From: Rhea pennata
Taxonomy: Eukaryota; Chordata; Aves; Rheiformes; Rheidae
DNA length: 64,000 bases
Direction of reading: 5' to 3'
Assembly: GCF_028389875.1 (NCBI RefSeq)
Contig: NC_084665.1
Coordinates: 93,291,435 to 93,355,434 of the forward strand
Shown piece after piece: positions 13,304 through 26,864 of this stretch. The position numbers and the translations under genes are program-made. Under the pieces are notes generated by a model. It saw only the letters and a list, made by a program, of their open reading frames with translations. It ran no database searches and was not told the origin of the DNA. Within the stretch, counting starts at the first letter, position 1. Each line of letters starts with the position of its first letter.

Positions 13304-15676
13304 AGCTGAGAAACATGGGAGACCCACACTGAGCATCAAACAGTAAAGAAGTCTGGGGTTTTACCAGCTCATTCTCAGGCAGTAGATTTTTGACATTACT
13401 CATTTCATAACCAAGATGACACTTTGTCATGATAAACATTTCTAAACAGACAAAGCAGAAGAGAGTCCTGCTCTTCATTGGTATTTTTCCTTTCTGATTT
13501 AGAACATTGATTCTATGCTGTCCTCACATATCTGGAAGGGGTTGCATTAGATATAGTTACTCATGAAGACTTAAGGAATTATCTAGAGTGACTGACAGAT
13601 CTTAAAGCATGCTTTGTATGCATGGCCTCTTTAGAAAATAAAGTAGAAAAATTCAGATACTTCTATATTCTTCAGGATTATGAATAAATAACATGACCAT
13701 TTTAGAACATTGTATGTAGCATGGTTTCTATTATAGCACAAAGCAGTATATTTGTAAATCACGTACACACAGCAAGCCTGTTATTTCCTAATATCACTGG
13801 ATTTAGTGTGCATGAATTCTTTAGCTGATCTACGCGTGCATTACAAATGTACCAGTAGTTACCACATGTACAGCGGCCTGACTGGAGCTGCTCTACCTGC
13901 TAGAAGCTATAAAGCATTTGGAGGATCCTAAGCAAGAGTAGAATATCTCCAAAATTCTTCTAGAAAGAATTTGAGGGGGGGGGTGGAAAGGGCTGCAACC
14001 AGGAAAAACAGACATATGGTATCTCTAACTTAAAGGCCTACTTCCTGAATTGAGGCCTATTCACCTTTAAGAGAAATGTTTTAGATTAATTTCTTTGAGA
14101 AGAAGGAGAATACAGCTCCCTTTCTCTCCCTGCCTGTGGGGAAAGTACTTTAATAAGGCACTAGTTTAAGTGTAGAACATACAATTGGAGCAGGAAGGCA
14201 GGGGTGTCCCCAGGTCTAGGTGGTGGCCCCAGACATTTAGAGCTATGCCTTCACTATCCATCTTTTTGTCTCTCATAGAGTTACCAGGTCAGCAAGTTGG
14301 TAACTGAGCGGCAGAATGAGAGAGATGCACCTCTGGCAAGAAAGGAAATTACTGAGTCCTGTACAAAATGTCCTCTGCTCAATTTTGGAAAGAAAAGGTA
14401 TAGAAGTGCATCTGCAGTGGGTTTGTAGGAAGGAGGAGGTACTCTCTTATAAAATTGGTTTGGAAGCTCAGCTCTTTCATCAGCATTGGCCAGCTCCACA
14501 CTGGTTATAAATGGTCCCACACTCAGCCCTGGGTCATTTCTCAATGTCTTCTCTTCTCCCCAGTTTCTGCAGGCACTGAACAGGGAGTCTAGACTTCTTA
14601 TTGACAGACCTGAATTTCACTTGAAGGATTGGTTGTCTTCAAATTAGGCAAAGTGAATAATGTGCCCACATTTTTCTTTTCCTCCCTAAAAAACATTACA
14701 GTTGTGTAGAATCGGACACTTTAATGTATAGGAGATGCCCGTTATTCTGAGCTTTCAGAAAACTTTCTAGTCTGCCAATGAAAGGGAGAGAGGAAAAAAA
14801 AAATCCTAGTTCTGCACCATAAAACAGATCTTTTCAGGATAGGTGGAATTGGATGATGACATTGTTCATTTTGGAAGAACTGTTTCTCATTAGACCCCAG
14901 AATATTTGTCCTACCACTTCCAATGCTGATTCAACTCGGTCACTTCACTCTCTGGAGAAAACCATGTGTTTCTGATAAAGATCCACAGTGGTCTTATTGT
15001 GCATTTCACCACTTACAGTATTTCAATCATTTGACTGTGTTCATATTTAACCAGTTTCATTCTTTTAGGCCTACCAAGAGCTGTCATAAAATGTATTTTT
15101 GTTGCATTTAAAATGTATTTTGAGTAAATACAAACGGATCAAGAAGCTGAGATGAGGCAGTCCAATCTATCTGTCAATAGCATGACATGAACTTCTTAGC
15201 TCCGCTTCTAGCTTTTCTTTGTCTTCCATCTCTTCAAGCCTTTGAGCAAGATATTAATCACACACCTTCCAGCCAATCACATCCAACTTCAGACCTGGTA
15301 GGAATTCAAGTTTTTATGAAACTACACCAGAGAATGGTCCTGGCCTGGTATTTAGAGAATATGAAATGAATAAAGCCATGAACAGACATAATAAAGAAAT
15401 GCAATATGATGTGAGATAAAATTCCTTAGTGTATCCTGCAACCTCTATAACTTCATTTGGTTCTGGAGTTATAGACACACTGAGTACAGAAGGGCAGTTA
15501 TTTGCCATTGCCATTGACAGCAATTTTCATCCTACTTCGTTCGCAGTGCCACCAGACGTACTCAGGCAGAAGAATATTCAGGTCTCACATTGTCAGTTAG
15601 CCATAGAATGAAAACATGGAAAAAAGCCATGAAATACGCACAAATTTGCAAAATAAACCGAGGGAGACAATGGTGC

Positions 15677-15714
15677 AGGAGGCTATTGCCAAGGTACAGA
15701 GGAGGCTATTGCCA
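15677..15714. repeat. 15-bp direct repeat, 23-bp period
   Basis: aggaggctattgcca occurs at 15677-15691 and 15700-15714. The spacer (aggtacag) completes a 23-bp duplicated unit. No known element is recognised around it. Confidence 0.85.
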
Positions 15715-16420
15715 TAGATCCATAGCCCTCCTTGCCAGAGGGATTGTGGATAGGACCAGAATTTCACCTACAACCTCTGTTGTTAAACTCAGGTGGTGTC
15801 AAAGAAATATTTTTTCTTTTTTTAAGTATACTCCGAAGCAAAGATTTAGATAGAAACAGTAATGGTTATCTAATGGAATTTGCATCATAGAAAATTTTTA
15901 ATAATTACTCTCCCATTAGTTATATAGATTTCCAAGACAGGGTACTTCGTAGAAAAGGACAACCTATAGCTCAGGTTTTCAGAGGAAGATGGTTGGTGTC
16001 CTTATCCATTAGAAAATTATTTAACTTATATAAAGAACTCTAAGCAAGGCTTTATGAAATACTGCTTCTCTTCAAAAGGCTTTTTGAAAAAGAAAATCCA
16101 ATCATCAGTTGGGTTTATTTTTCTGTTGGGCATTATGTCAATTGCTTGACACAACAAGAGAAATCTGGTTCTACACAAATTCCAAGTGATTAGCTAGAAA
16201 TGCCTTAAAAACTTTTCAGAGGTTTGATTTCAAGTATATCCTCTGGAATTCTCAGCTATTGTTGCACATTTTAATAAATGAACTAGCAACTGGAACCCAG
16301 CCCTTCCATCACTGTTTACACACTTAAAAATACAGCAAAATTTGAAAAGAATGGAAAGGGAAAGGGAAAATTTTAGATAGATTTTAGACTTTTGACTGAA
16401 GAGAATAACAAAACAAAATC

Positions 16421-16433
16421 AAAAAAAAAAAAA
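16421..16433. repeat. Poly-A run (13 A)
   Basis: 13 A in an A-rich, partly purine-only neighbourhood (16345-16375 is largely ggaaag words). Confidence 0.9.
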
Positions 16434-17100
16434 TGATCTGAAAAATGAAAAGAGCAATAGGCCAAGTTTATGTCTTCAGCTTTGCAAAAGATTATTTCCT
16501 GATGTATAGTTCCCCACAGAAGTGATTCTGAAAAGCAAGAATACCCAGTATAGTCTTTCACTGCTATAAAATAATATCCAAAAAAGCCACTATGTATTGT
16601 TGTTTTTACAAGTTAAAGAATTTCGTTTTTTGAAGATGCAAGCCAAAAGATTTGAAACTCAGAAAAGACATTAAATATTCAGTTACTATAGACTAAGTGC
16701 AGTTTTGCAAGGTGAACAAAGCCTTGTCAATGTCACCTTATTTAAAAATAATTTTATATATGTCTTATAATTTTGGAGTTGTACATTGCAAATGCAGTTT
16801 CTTCAATAAAATTTTAGATAACATCTTAAGAGAAACATACTGAAGCCCATCTTGTCATCAACCCAACAAAATAAGTGTCCCAAGGCTGCCTTTTGTTCAA
16901 AATATCAGCATACTAAACAATGCTCATACTTCTAGGTCAGCTAACTATTTGAGGAAGGTAAAATATATGTCTCACAGTCAAAAAGATGTAATTCTTACTG
17001 AGGTTGACAATCTTTCAGTAAATTATCTTTGGAATGACATTTTTCTCAAAGCATTTCAGTTTTGCAGCTGCAGAGACTGTATTTTGACTGTATTTGGCTG

Positions 17101-17460
17101 TTCTGAGTCTATCCTTTCCCCTTCCTACTGCTGCCAGCCCTCCCTAGTGCCTGTTCTCCATCCTTCCTTTACTCCCGAGCAGCCCGTTGTTCAGTTTTCA
17201 TTTTCCACTCTTGATGTTCTGCTTTCTATTCTCCTTCGGGCTCAGCTCCCGCAGCTTTCCCTCTGCTTTTGGTTCCTGCCTTTCTCACCTCTTGCTTTCA
17301 CTAAAACCCTTCATTTGACCTGCAGTCCTTAGCTCACTTTCCCTTTTCTCAAAATGAAAGTTTATTCCACTTGGTCGATTACAAAAAGACCTTCCCTATC
17401 TGATCCTTCCATAATTGACACCTCGCATATTTCTGCTCTTCTTTCCTCTCTCTCTGATTT
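17101..17460. other. Pyrimidine-skewed block
   Basis: The + strand is strongly enriched in C and T. Bases 17101-17340 contain about 59 purines in 240, and the skew weakens but continues towards 17700. The 127-codon open frame at 16949-17332 overlaps it and is mostly a reading of this biased composition (Ser/Leu/Pro/Phe-rich). No exact tandem unit is seen. It may be an ancient, decayed polypyrimidine repeat. Confidence 0.75.
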
Positions 17461-20135
17461 ACTGTGATTTTTAATTCATCAGCATTTAGTCTTTCAGCTC
17501 TCATATGACACTTTTTCTCTATTGTCATTATTTTGTGGTGTGTGTTTCTCTATAGAATAGCACAGGCAGAAGAGTGATCTAGACTGTCCTTCCTCTTGTT
17601 ATCTTTAACATCAGCCTTTATGATTTTCTCTCTCCTACCACCCTCCTAGTCCTGGCCAACCAGTTGAATATGTTTTCCTTCTGCTGTGCTCAAACAATGC
17701 TGTGTTTTTGGTGAAACTCAGGACAAGATTGGCTTCAACTACAAAAGCTCTCTTTCCTCATTTGTTTTACACACCTGGCTAACCCATCTTCCATGGTGAA
17801 GTGCACAGGCTCACTTCCTACTGCTGCAAGCAATTTCTGTTTTAGAAACAGGTGTCAGCCTAAAACAAGGTCTATTCTACTTGTTATTTCTTCAAGGGCT
17901 TTAGTCTTTGGCTGCCAGAAAATATTTAATTTCTACTCTGTGGCCATTCTTGATGAGTTTGTACTCAGATTGTGTTTTGTTTCATTTTCTTTTACTAATT
18001 ATCTTAGGTAGTCTCTTAGGAAAGCTCCTCTTTTTCTCTCTCTGCATTTACTAGAGGGTAAGTTTAAGTAGAAGACTAGATTTTAGGCAGAAAAAATTAG
18101 CAGAGGTGAATTCTACCCTAGCAAATTAAGATAGTCATAGAAACAGTGTTAGCTGGTCCATATCAACGACCCACAATAGTGCAACAGTAGGAAAACTCCT
18201 AGGTGGCAAGGACAAGGAAATGAAAGCAAAATAAAATCTCCCTCCACCCAGAAGTTGTCCCCAGAGGAGTAGATTAGAACAGCAATGAAACCCCTGAAGT
18301 TCTTCTGCCAGGGTGCAGACCAGCCCTGGGCATAAGGAGGTAGGACTGCTAATACAGCACCTCTGTGAAGATGAACTCCCTTGTGTCTAAAGGGAGAAGA
18401 GGAGTTCCTCTTATTTTACACTACACAGCACAAAGCTGTACTGAGTCTCCTTTGCTCTGCAGTGGTTTCAGTTCAGAATGAAAGTTCATGTTGCATCCAA
18501 ACCAAGGCAATCTCCATAGTCTCACAATATGTCATTAAAAAAAAAAAAGAAAGAAATCCCATAACATTTGTGGTTAAATGTAAATTCTTCTTAAAAATGA
18601 ATTAACACGATAGCTGCATTCAGGAAGTACACAAGTACACAACATGGATCAGGCAATCTCATATCTATGACATTATGCCCAGTGTACAACAAAGTTTACT
18701 CCAGGGCACTGTTATTGTTTCCACTAAATTGCCAAGACACAATTAGTTTTGTGACAGTTTGGTAAACTTGGGGGTGTGAGATATTCTGGGCAGGATTTGG
18801 AGCCTTCTGTTGGTCATTTCATACTGCAATGCAATTATTGGCATATTTTGGTGTTTAGATAATTTTATTGCCTTCTGTAAACCAGTAATTATAAATAATG
18901 TAATTTTTTGCTCAAATTTTTGTTTCCAGTGAAACCTACTCACATGTACTCCAGTTGATTAAAAAACAAACTTTCAACAAAAATAAACCCTGTGATTTTA
19001 AAAGAAAAGATATTTCTGGCAATTTTTTTCTTTTTCTCAAGATCTCTTCTGTCCCAGGCATATCCTCTATTCCTCCCCAAGACTCTTGTCTTCCCCACCA
19101 AAGAAAGGCTTAGACCTTTTTTTTCTTTTAATTCTTGAATATTTGGAAATTAGTCATTGTGAAACTCTCCTGAGAAATGGATTGCTGTCTCATCTTCCTG
19201 CTTATTTCTCACACTTTTTACATCATCTAGCTCCTAAGAGTTTCAGTGACGAGGGAAACAGGGTTTAGGGTCTAACTCCAATCAGTTGAAGTCAGTAGGC
19301 TCTGAGCCTGGTTGAAACCCAAATGACTACAGAATCAGTCATTAACCACTGCATAAGAGAAAGAACTTCCAGATTTTATCATAAAACAACCTTCTCACGT
19401 CAGGAATCCCTCTTTTGAAACATCAAGTTGCTAACCACAATGTCTGGAACATAGCCTCTGATTTTAGGAAAGCTCTGGACAAAACAAAGACATTTATCTT
19501 CCAGGCACAGGACAATCCAACCCCCAGAACAAACCAGTACTGTGGTTTTATGTAGCATGCTTGTAATTAGAGTACAGATCGATAGTTACCTCACTATCAT
19601 CCTTCAAATTATTTCTTAAACTATTTTTTGCCAACATAAAAAGGTAGCAATACTATTATGACTGCTTATAAAGCAAAGTCATATCATCTCATTTCTTCAT
19701 ATTCCTGGTCAGCCTACCCCATCTATTGTCTCATATGTAGAAGCTCTTTATTCTGTATTTGTAAAGTACCTATTAAGATGGGATCCAGATCCATGACTGG
19801 GTATTCTGATCATCACAAGATGAGGATGAGTCAGTGTCAGGCCTTGAAATTTCCCAGGCTCGGAAGGATTACAATTTGAAAGAAACTTTTAAGTTTAGAT
19901 TGAGAGGCAGCCCTTTCGAGCTTACAAACTGAGTGGTTTTAAGTTCTCATAGAACAAAAGGATGCATGATCCATTGTACCACTTCTGATACATTCAGTGA
20001 GCTATATTCGCTGCTTCAAATACAGCATTCACGCTGGGCTGTCAGTGTTAACCGATTTTGTATTACATGAGTATTCCCTTCCACCTCTCCTTACCTCTTC
20101 CACCACACCTGTGATAAAAGGAGATGATAGACAGA

Positions 20136-20181
20136 GGGTAAGAGAAAGGAGGCCATCAAATGAGGATAAGAGAAAGGAAGG
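20136..20181. repeat. Imperfect purine-rich direct repeat, ~28-bp period
   Basis: gggtaagagaaaggagg at 20136-20152 recurs as ggataagagaaaggaagg at 20164-20181. The surrounding 80 bp is purine-rich on the + strand. Probably low-complexity drift. Confidence 0.6.
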
Positions 20182-23100
20182 AGACCTACAGCCTCAGATC
20201 TGTAAATCAAGTGGCTTCAAAAACTTCCAAATATAGTACCCTCCATTTTCTCTGATAGCAGCATTTTATCCTCACTGGGAAAAAGAAGGAGCCTTTGAGC
20301 TCAGGTTTTGCCCATAGAATTAGCAAACAAGAACTTGTTGAAGCCAAGACTTTAGCACTCAGGCAACATTAAGGAGGCTCAAGGAAAGAGGAGGAAGTTA
20401 GTCTCATTTCTTCCCATTTTCATAGCCACTGCCTAAGCTTCTCCAACGTGTGAATCTAAGGAAATTATGATAGCTATGCACTAGATAACTACTCCTCTAA
20501 TTTACAAACATTTCTGTATCTGGACCCCAGAGTAAAAGCTGAAAGTCTTTGTAAGGTGCTTCTAGGTGGCAGGAGAGAAGAGGAGGAACATGAGAAAAAG
20601 CCTGAAACAAGTCCAGAGAAATCCTGAACATATCCCTTGGCACAAGATTGTGGAGTGCAGCAAGGTTAGGACTCCAATATTTGGGAAACAACATCTTGTT
20701 TCTCCTTTAGGAGAACTCAGAGAAATCCACCACAAGTTGAGCTTCTTTGGTATTTCTATTATTTTTGTTAACCATAAAAAACTTCTCAGTAACCTTATTA
20801 GGAGCAGGACAGCTAGCGTAAGCTGGTGGTAGCCATCCTGAGTTTGTCCTTTATACTCACTGCAGAGGAAAGACAAACATCTGGAATTGGTGCTGCTGAT
20901 ATGTTCTTAGCAGACGTTCCCAGTGGAAAAGAGAGATAATACAGCACTGTAACTGTAGCTGATGATAGGTATGCTATGCTTTATTATACTGTGTTTCCCT
21001 GAAAAAGATATTGCTCTCAAGAATTCATTTTTCTCAGTCTCCACTACTTTTTTTTTCTCCTTGGGAGGTGTGAATTTGTCAGTAACCACCGGGCGAGCTG
21101 TCGTTGTCAGTGGAACTGCATGTTCCCGTGGTCCAGTCAAGCATAACCAAACACAGAGCAATCAAGCATCTGGGAAGGGTCTTTCTCTCTCTTCCAGTGC
21201 TGTCTTTTCATTTCTTTTGATTCTTTTTTGGAAACCATGATTAGGGAAAACTAATCCAGCTTGTTCCTGAAATAACTCCAGCTCTATTATGGCAAGGCAC
21301 AAAGTCAGGGATTTGTTTTTCTTACTCTCCTGGTTTGGTGTTTAGTGCTTTTTACGAGACGTGCAGGTGGCAAACATCAAATTAAAATACAATCAGTCTC
21401 GACACTATATTGACAGTGGAAGGCGATGCTTTCCTTTATACTCATTTGAAAAGTGTTTATGTCTGTAACAATATATATCTGTTACCTCATTGAGTGCAGA
21501 ACCAAGTGTACTTCCTTTTAAAATGTACAGGGAAGGGAATAAGACACTTGTAATCAAGTTTAGTTTCCTTCAGAACTGAAAAGCAGCATTGGAACAGTTG
21601 GAAATACATGCTTTCAAATGCAGACGTATACAATTTAACACTAAAGGAATGTTAAAATGAAAAAGTGGTGTTTGAATCCAACAGAGATATGGAAAACATC
21701 AGAGGTCACTCACAATAGATGTGACAGAAATCATATATATACTTGGATTACTTCATGAAAATGTACTCCTTCACTGAAAAGATCTAAGCTTGCCTCCAAT
21801 CTTTGAAATTTGGCAGGAAGGCTACACTAATATCAGGCATGAATGATACACTCCAAAAATCTGCCCAAATCTGACTACGGTTCTGAAAAACAAAAATACA
21901 AATGCAAATAGTTGTTAGCATTTGTCAGTAAACTTATCCCAGAATGTGTTTCACTGATGCAATCTGTCTTGGATTGACCAGGTTTGTCAGGACTTTTCAT
22001 GCAGTTGTACTTGTTCATGGGAATGGACACAAGGATTGACAGGGGGGAAGTCCTCTCTGCTGGCCTCTCTCCTGAGTTTGCAACACACTTGGCAGAAAAA
22101 AACATAGAAATAGTTGTTTCAAAGACAGAGGATGATGAAGAAGCTGGTGAGACTGGCAGAGCAGCCCTGGGGAGTGGACAGGGCACAGGCACAAGGGGTT
22201 GTGAAGAAAGATAACAGACGAAGAGACATGGGGCAGAGAAGAACATCACAATTATTTCAAATCTTAAACATATTTAAGTTCTGGAACATCATACAAATGG
22301 TGGGTGCTACATTGCCTTTTCTAAAAAGAAAGAGTAGTCAAGTCTTTCATCCAACGTCACAGCTGTGATATTTAAACAGAAGTAGTTTTATGCTCTGAAA
22401 CCCAGTTTCAGAAGAACGTAACCAGTGCACAGGGAACCTACCTATGACCTCCCTGCGAAGGAAAGAGAAGATTTCCAGCAAATCCTTCTCTCTTCCTCCC
22501 CCCACCTGCCAGCTGCATTAAGGGCAGCAAGCAGGCACAGCCTCCTCTGTAGCTTTGGCACGGTGGATGTTGTGCCACAGAGGTGGACAGAGGCACATCA
22601 GCACACTGGTCTGCTGGAAGGGCTGCTAGCTGCCGGCACGGCGACTGCTACACAGCCGTGGTATTTGATGCCCACTTCTGCCTGTTTTAACATTTCTGAT
22701 TACACTTTTCTTCTTTTAACATTCATCTCCATCCCTTACATTTGGCTTTTTAGGACAGTTATTTTTGCTCTTACCATGCCATTCATCTATCTGTTCAAAA
22801 AATTAAAAGTAACCCTATAAACCGAGCCCTGTAATATTGTATCAGAGGCTCAGTTTTCCTGCAAGTAGAGGAAATTCCTATTCTACTGTATTCTGGTCAA
22901 GAATAAGGTTTCAAGTAACCCAATGCCAGATCACCATGGATATTATCTCTACAACCCTTCTTCTACACAGAAATTTTTTGGCTAATGAATCACATTAAAA
23001 ATCCTTCTTATTTAGGAAAGATACCTCCGAAGTAAGAATATCATTTTACACTTCTTCAGACAGAGAACATGGCTTCTAGGGAGAATTTGTCCAAGGTAGC

Positions 23101-23242
23101 AGAGTCAAGAAAATATTATGGTGTTTTGAAACCTACAAAATTTCACTTTGGAGTAAAAAGTCTGGGAAAATGACTTAAACTATTTTGCCTTTAACTTATT
23201 TTTTTCTTTTTTCAATGGGAAGATGTCGGAGTGTTTCAGGAG

Positions 23243-23277
23243 TTTTTTTTTTTTTTTTTTTTTTTGTTTGTTTTTTT
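23243..23277. repeat. Poly-T run (23 T) with T-rich extension
   Basis: 23 consecutive T (23243-23265), then gtttg and seven further T. Read on the minus strand this is a poly-A run, but no retroposed body or target-site duplication is recognisable beside it. Confidence 0.93.
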
Positions 23278-26200
23278 GAGAGCCATCTGATCCTAACTAA
23301 ATGGAAGCTTGCACTGTGCAAACAATAAAAGTACATATTTGCTTTACTTCTAAAATTAGCAGGAGAGATTTTTATTTCTTGAACACAGCAATTCAGCTGA
23401 GGAATCATGTTTCCCAAGGATTGAATTGAACTGGAACATCTAGCACTCTATCCTGTGCTGAATCAAGGAGGGATGCAATCAGAATGAGGGCTAATGTATC
23501 AAAAAGACTCTCTTCAGACACTTAGTGAGGACAAATACATGGCAAGATTATTCCTTTTATTTCAATATATTATTTTAAAAGTTATTTAATTTTTCAAAAT
23601 TCTATGGCAATATCAATTCATCCATGAAAGACTAAATATGATTGATACAGTAATGAAGAAACATGTATACCAAGATAAACAGCAGAAACTCACTTGGGTA
23701 GTGCTGTGTTGCTCTTCTTTTCAACAACTAGATGAGGAAGATTGCAAATCTTCTTGAATTTTTCCTGGATTTACAGATAAACTATTTATAAACTGCTTGC
23801 CTGAGGGGCATAGTCAGAGATACCCCTAAGGGAAACTCATTTTCTGCAAAAGAAAAGCTCGGCAATTAATAAAATCAAGCTTCTTGGAACTAAATTCTCA
23901 CCAGGGTGTTTCAAAGTCAACACAAGCAGCGTGCAGTCCTTTTTTGAAGTTTTGAAAGTTTTGGGTTAACAAAAATCAGCCAGAGTTTGAAGTATGCAAA
24001 TGCTGCATGTGTTTCTGCACATCTTTTTGGATACATTGCTAAATTCTATGTATAGGCAGAAATTTGCACCTCCAGATCTGCTGCTACAACTGGAATCCAC
24101 CCCTGAAGGATTCATCAGTGCCTTGGTCAGAACAATGCCCAGAAGAAACAAGAGTACTTCAATATTTCAAGACAAAACACCACGGTCAAGGGCTAGAAGT
24201 TAAAAACAGACAAACTCATATTAAATTAAAATCCATATTCTGGCAATGAAACCACATTTGCAAGCGATGGGAGATTCTCCATCTCTAGAAACCTAAGAAC
24301 AAGTTAATGTCTTTCTAGGAGGTGCACTTCAGTTGAATAAGAGTTACTGGGCTCAGTAGTGGGATCCTTCAATGAAACTTTATGCCCAGTGTGATACACT
24401 AGGCCTTTCTAATTTTATATATGCAATTGAATGTCACAAATATAAGCTCATTTTCTGACAGATAACTGAGGTTATAGATACACAGTCTAATTACCATGAG
24501 AAACAAGATACTGTGCATCAGTTGGTCCTTAGTAATTTTCCCCAGTAGAGTCAGCTATTTTATATTAATGGCCAAGCAAAAGTATGCACAGAGACAGACA
24601 CTACAGAGCAGAGCAGGGGACATGCGCTGAAATCTCACACCGTCACACCCGACTGTAATGCATCTGTGTCCCCAAACCTCCTGCACATGTGCCACATCCT
24701 GTGCTATGTGCATTGCTGCAGTTCCAGGAAAGTCTTCGGAACAGCAATAATTGACCTGAGACAAATTTCCCTCGCTTCCTCTTCCTGCTTCCTTTAGGCA
24801 CTGTTACTGTACTTAGGAACAAGTCAGCTTTCCTTGCCCCAGGCACTACATTTCCTTGATGACACATAGATGCTCCTCCAACTAGCAACACTAAAGAATA
24901 AGCATTCCCCCTACTGGCTGATGAAAACATCTGTGTTGGAAGTTAATAATTAAACCTGAAAAACAGAAGAGCACTGTATTAAATCTGAAGCGCCCTCATC
25001 CTTAAATTTCTTAAGACAGCTGGCCAATATTTAATAGCTGATGAGAGATTAGAGAGTGTCACTTTAGATGGTTTCCTAAGTGAAATTGATGGTCCTAATT
25101 ATTTATTTAACAAAATAGTACCTATCAATATTTATGAGTGACAGAAATGTAGTGCAGACTTACTTTTAAGTGAATTAGAGAAGCACTAATCTAGAATAGT
25201 TACATAACATAAAATTAACTGCTTATCCTTTACTTATCTTTCCCAAACCACTTGTCTGGAGTGAACAGTCTATGTAGAGAGAATATATAGAATGTGCTTT
25301 TCCATTACATATAATAATTTAATTTAATATAAAATACTGCTCAGTTAAAACTGACCAAAAATCCCGTAGTACATATGAGCTCACGATCATTTCACATCAT
25401 AACTTAATTTCAGACCAAAATACAATCATCTGATTTGTTGCACCTTGTACCCCTTTTGCAAAGTGTGTTTCAGCAGGAGAAGTGAAGAAATACAAGGAAA
25501 GAACCAAACAACAGTTTCCTGCTAGCAGACTCCCAGCCCATAGACACATTAAGATTCAACAGACACTGACTTGAAGTCAGATAGCCAAAATATATGTATC
25601 TGATGGAAGTCATCTCAATGACATTTTGAAATCTCAACATCCAAAATACATTTTTAAGATGCAGTCATGCCCCTGGGAATGTTGCTGAAACTGATATTGT
25701 TCTAAAAATTTAGAGTATTAAGGACACCTTTATGTTTTAACCTCCTGAATAGTTGCAGATTACTTTTTTACACATCTGATAAATTTTTCACCATCTCTTC
25801 CAATACAAGAACTAAGGGAGACAGGCTGAAGCTAAACAAAAATAAATAGTTATTTGCACAACAGGTCATTAGGCTGCACAATATGCTGAGCATGCTAAAG
25901 CACACATGAGCTCAGCCATCCCAGTCCAGACCAAGGGTCTATACAGTGCAGTAGCCTGTCTCCAACAGTCTCCAACCTAAAAAAATGAGTCAGATCTAAT
26001 ATGGTTATTCTTATCTTTTCATGCGACTCTTCCTTGCTGGTAAAGAAAGATCTATGCACAGCCTGAGTCCTTGTATTTGCATGCATTCATTGAAAATTAT
26101 TCAAAAAGGAGATTTTAATTGGACCTCCAGTATACGCAGGCCATCACTGGTTGCCCAAATACCTTTAGTAAATCCAGAAACTTCTACTAAATCATTACAG

Positions 26201-26837
26201 TCTTCCAGAGATTAAAAGCATGATGCACACAGAAAAAGGGCTTAGTGGCTTAGAGCCACTGATACACAAGGTCTGCAGCAGCAGAGAACTGAACACAGAA
26301 CAGCTCAAATCATCCCACAAGTAAAATTATGTCTCTAGCTACCAAAGAAGACAAAAAATGAGGAAGATCCCTGCCAATCTGCTGATGAGAAGGCCAGAAG
26401 TGAAAATGGCCTCTTGACTTCAGGTGACGGGAGAGATGAAGGTGCATTAGGCAGGCAACAAAGCAAACAGGAGTGGCCACACATCTCAGAGGATTGGTGC
26501 ATCCTTGCTGGTGCCCACTCCTTGCTGCTCTGGAGAAATACAAAAAAAAGAAAAAACAAAAGCCAAACCCCAACCAAGACAAAGAGAGCAGATCTGGGCC
26601 TTTTGGGAGAACTGCTCTTCCTTAGCCTGTTTAAGAAGATCTGAAAGTGCTGTTTCGCTCCTCAGCATTTTAAAGTTTGCCCTGTATACAGAGCGTTATT
26701 GCTTGCCCACCAGAGATAAACGACTGCAAATGTTATGACCACAAGCATTTCAGATTTTTGAAACCATGGACAAACCACCTCTCACTCCAGATTACATACT
26801 CAAGAATTTTTGTCATTCTCCAGAGAGTCAACACAAC

Positions 26838-26864
26838 TTTTTTTTTTTTTTTTTTTTTTTTTTT
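26838..26864. repeat. Poly-T run (27 T)
   Basis: 27 uninterrupted T. No adjacent retroelement body was recognised on the minus strand. Confidence 0.95.

Larger units (their letters stand above)
9195..23242. other. Unique DNA, gene-free as far as can be seen
   Basis: Contains the probable CR1 remnant near 13.26 kb, a 9-G run at 13975, the 15.7-kb and 20.1-kb short duplications and the pyrimidine-skewed block. The longest open frames (127 codons at 16949 +, 124 codons at 21875 -, 131 codons at 22425 +) have no recognisable domain and are within chance expectation. Confidence 0.65.

Noticed and set aside
13535..13565. ggggttgcattagat segment resembling the CR1 3' UTR
   Set aside because: Match limited to about 15 bases and not followed by the CR1 end signature. 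Likely chance despite proximity to the 13.26-kb stub.
16949..17332. 127-codon + strand open frame
   Set aside because: Its Ser/Pro/Leu/Phe-rich content follows from the pyrimidine-skewed DNA, which lacks stop codons.
22425..22820. 131-codon + strand open frame with a hydrophobic C-terminal half
   Set aside because: The hydrophobic stretch (about residues 85-125) looks membrane-like but arises from T-rich DNA. There is no recognised family and no upstream exon evidence.
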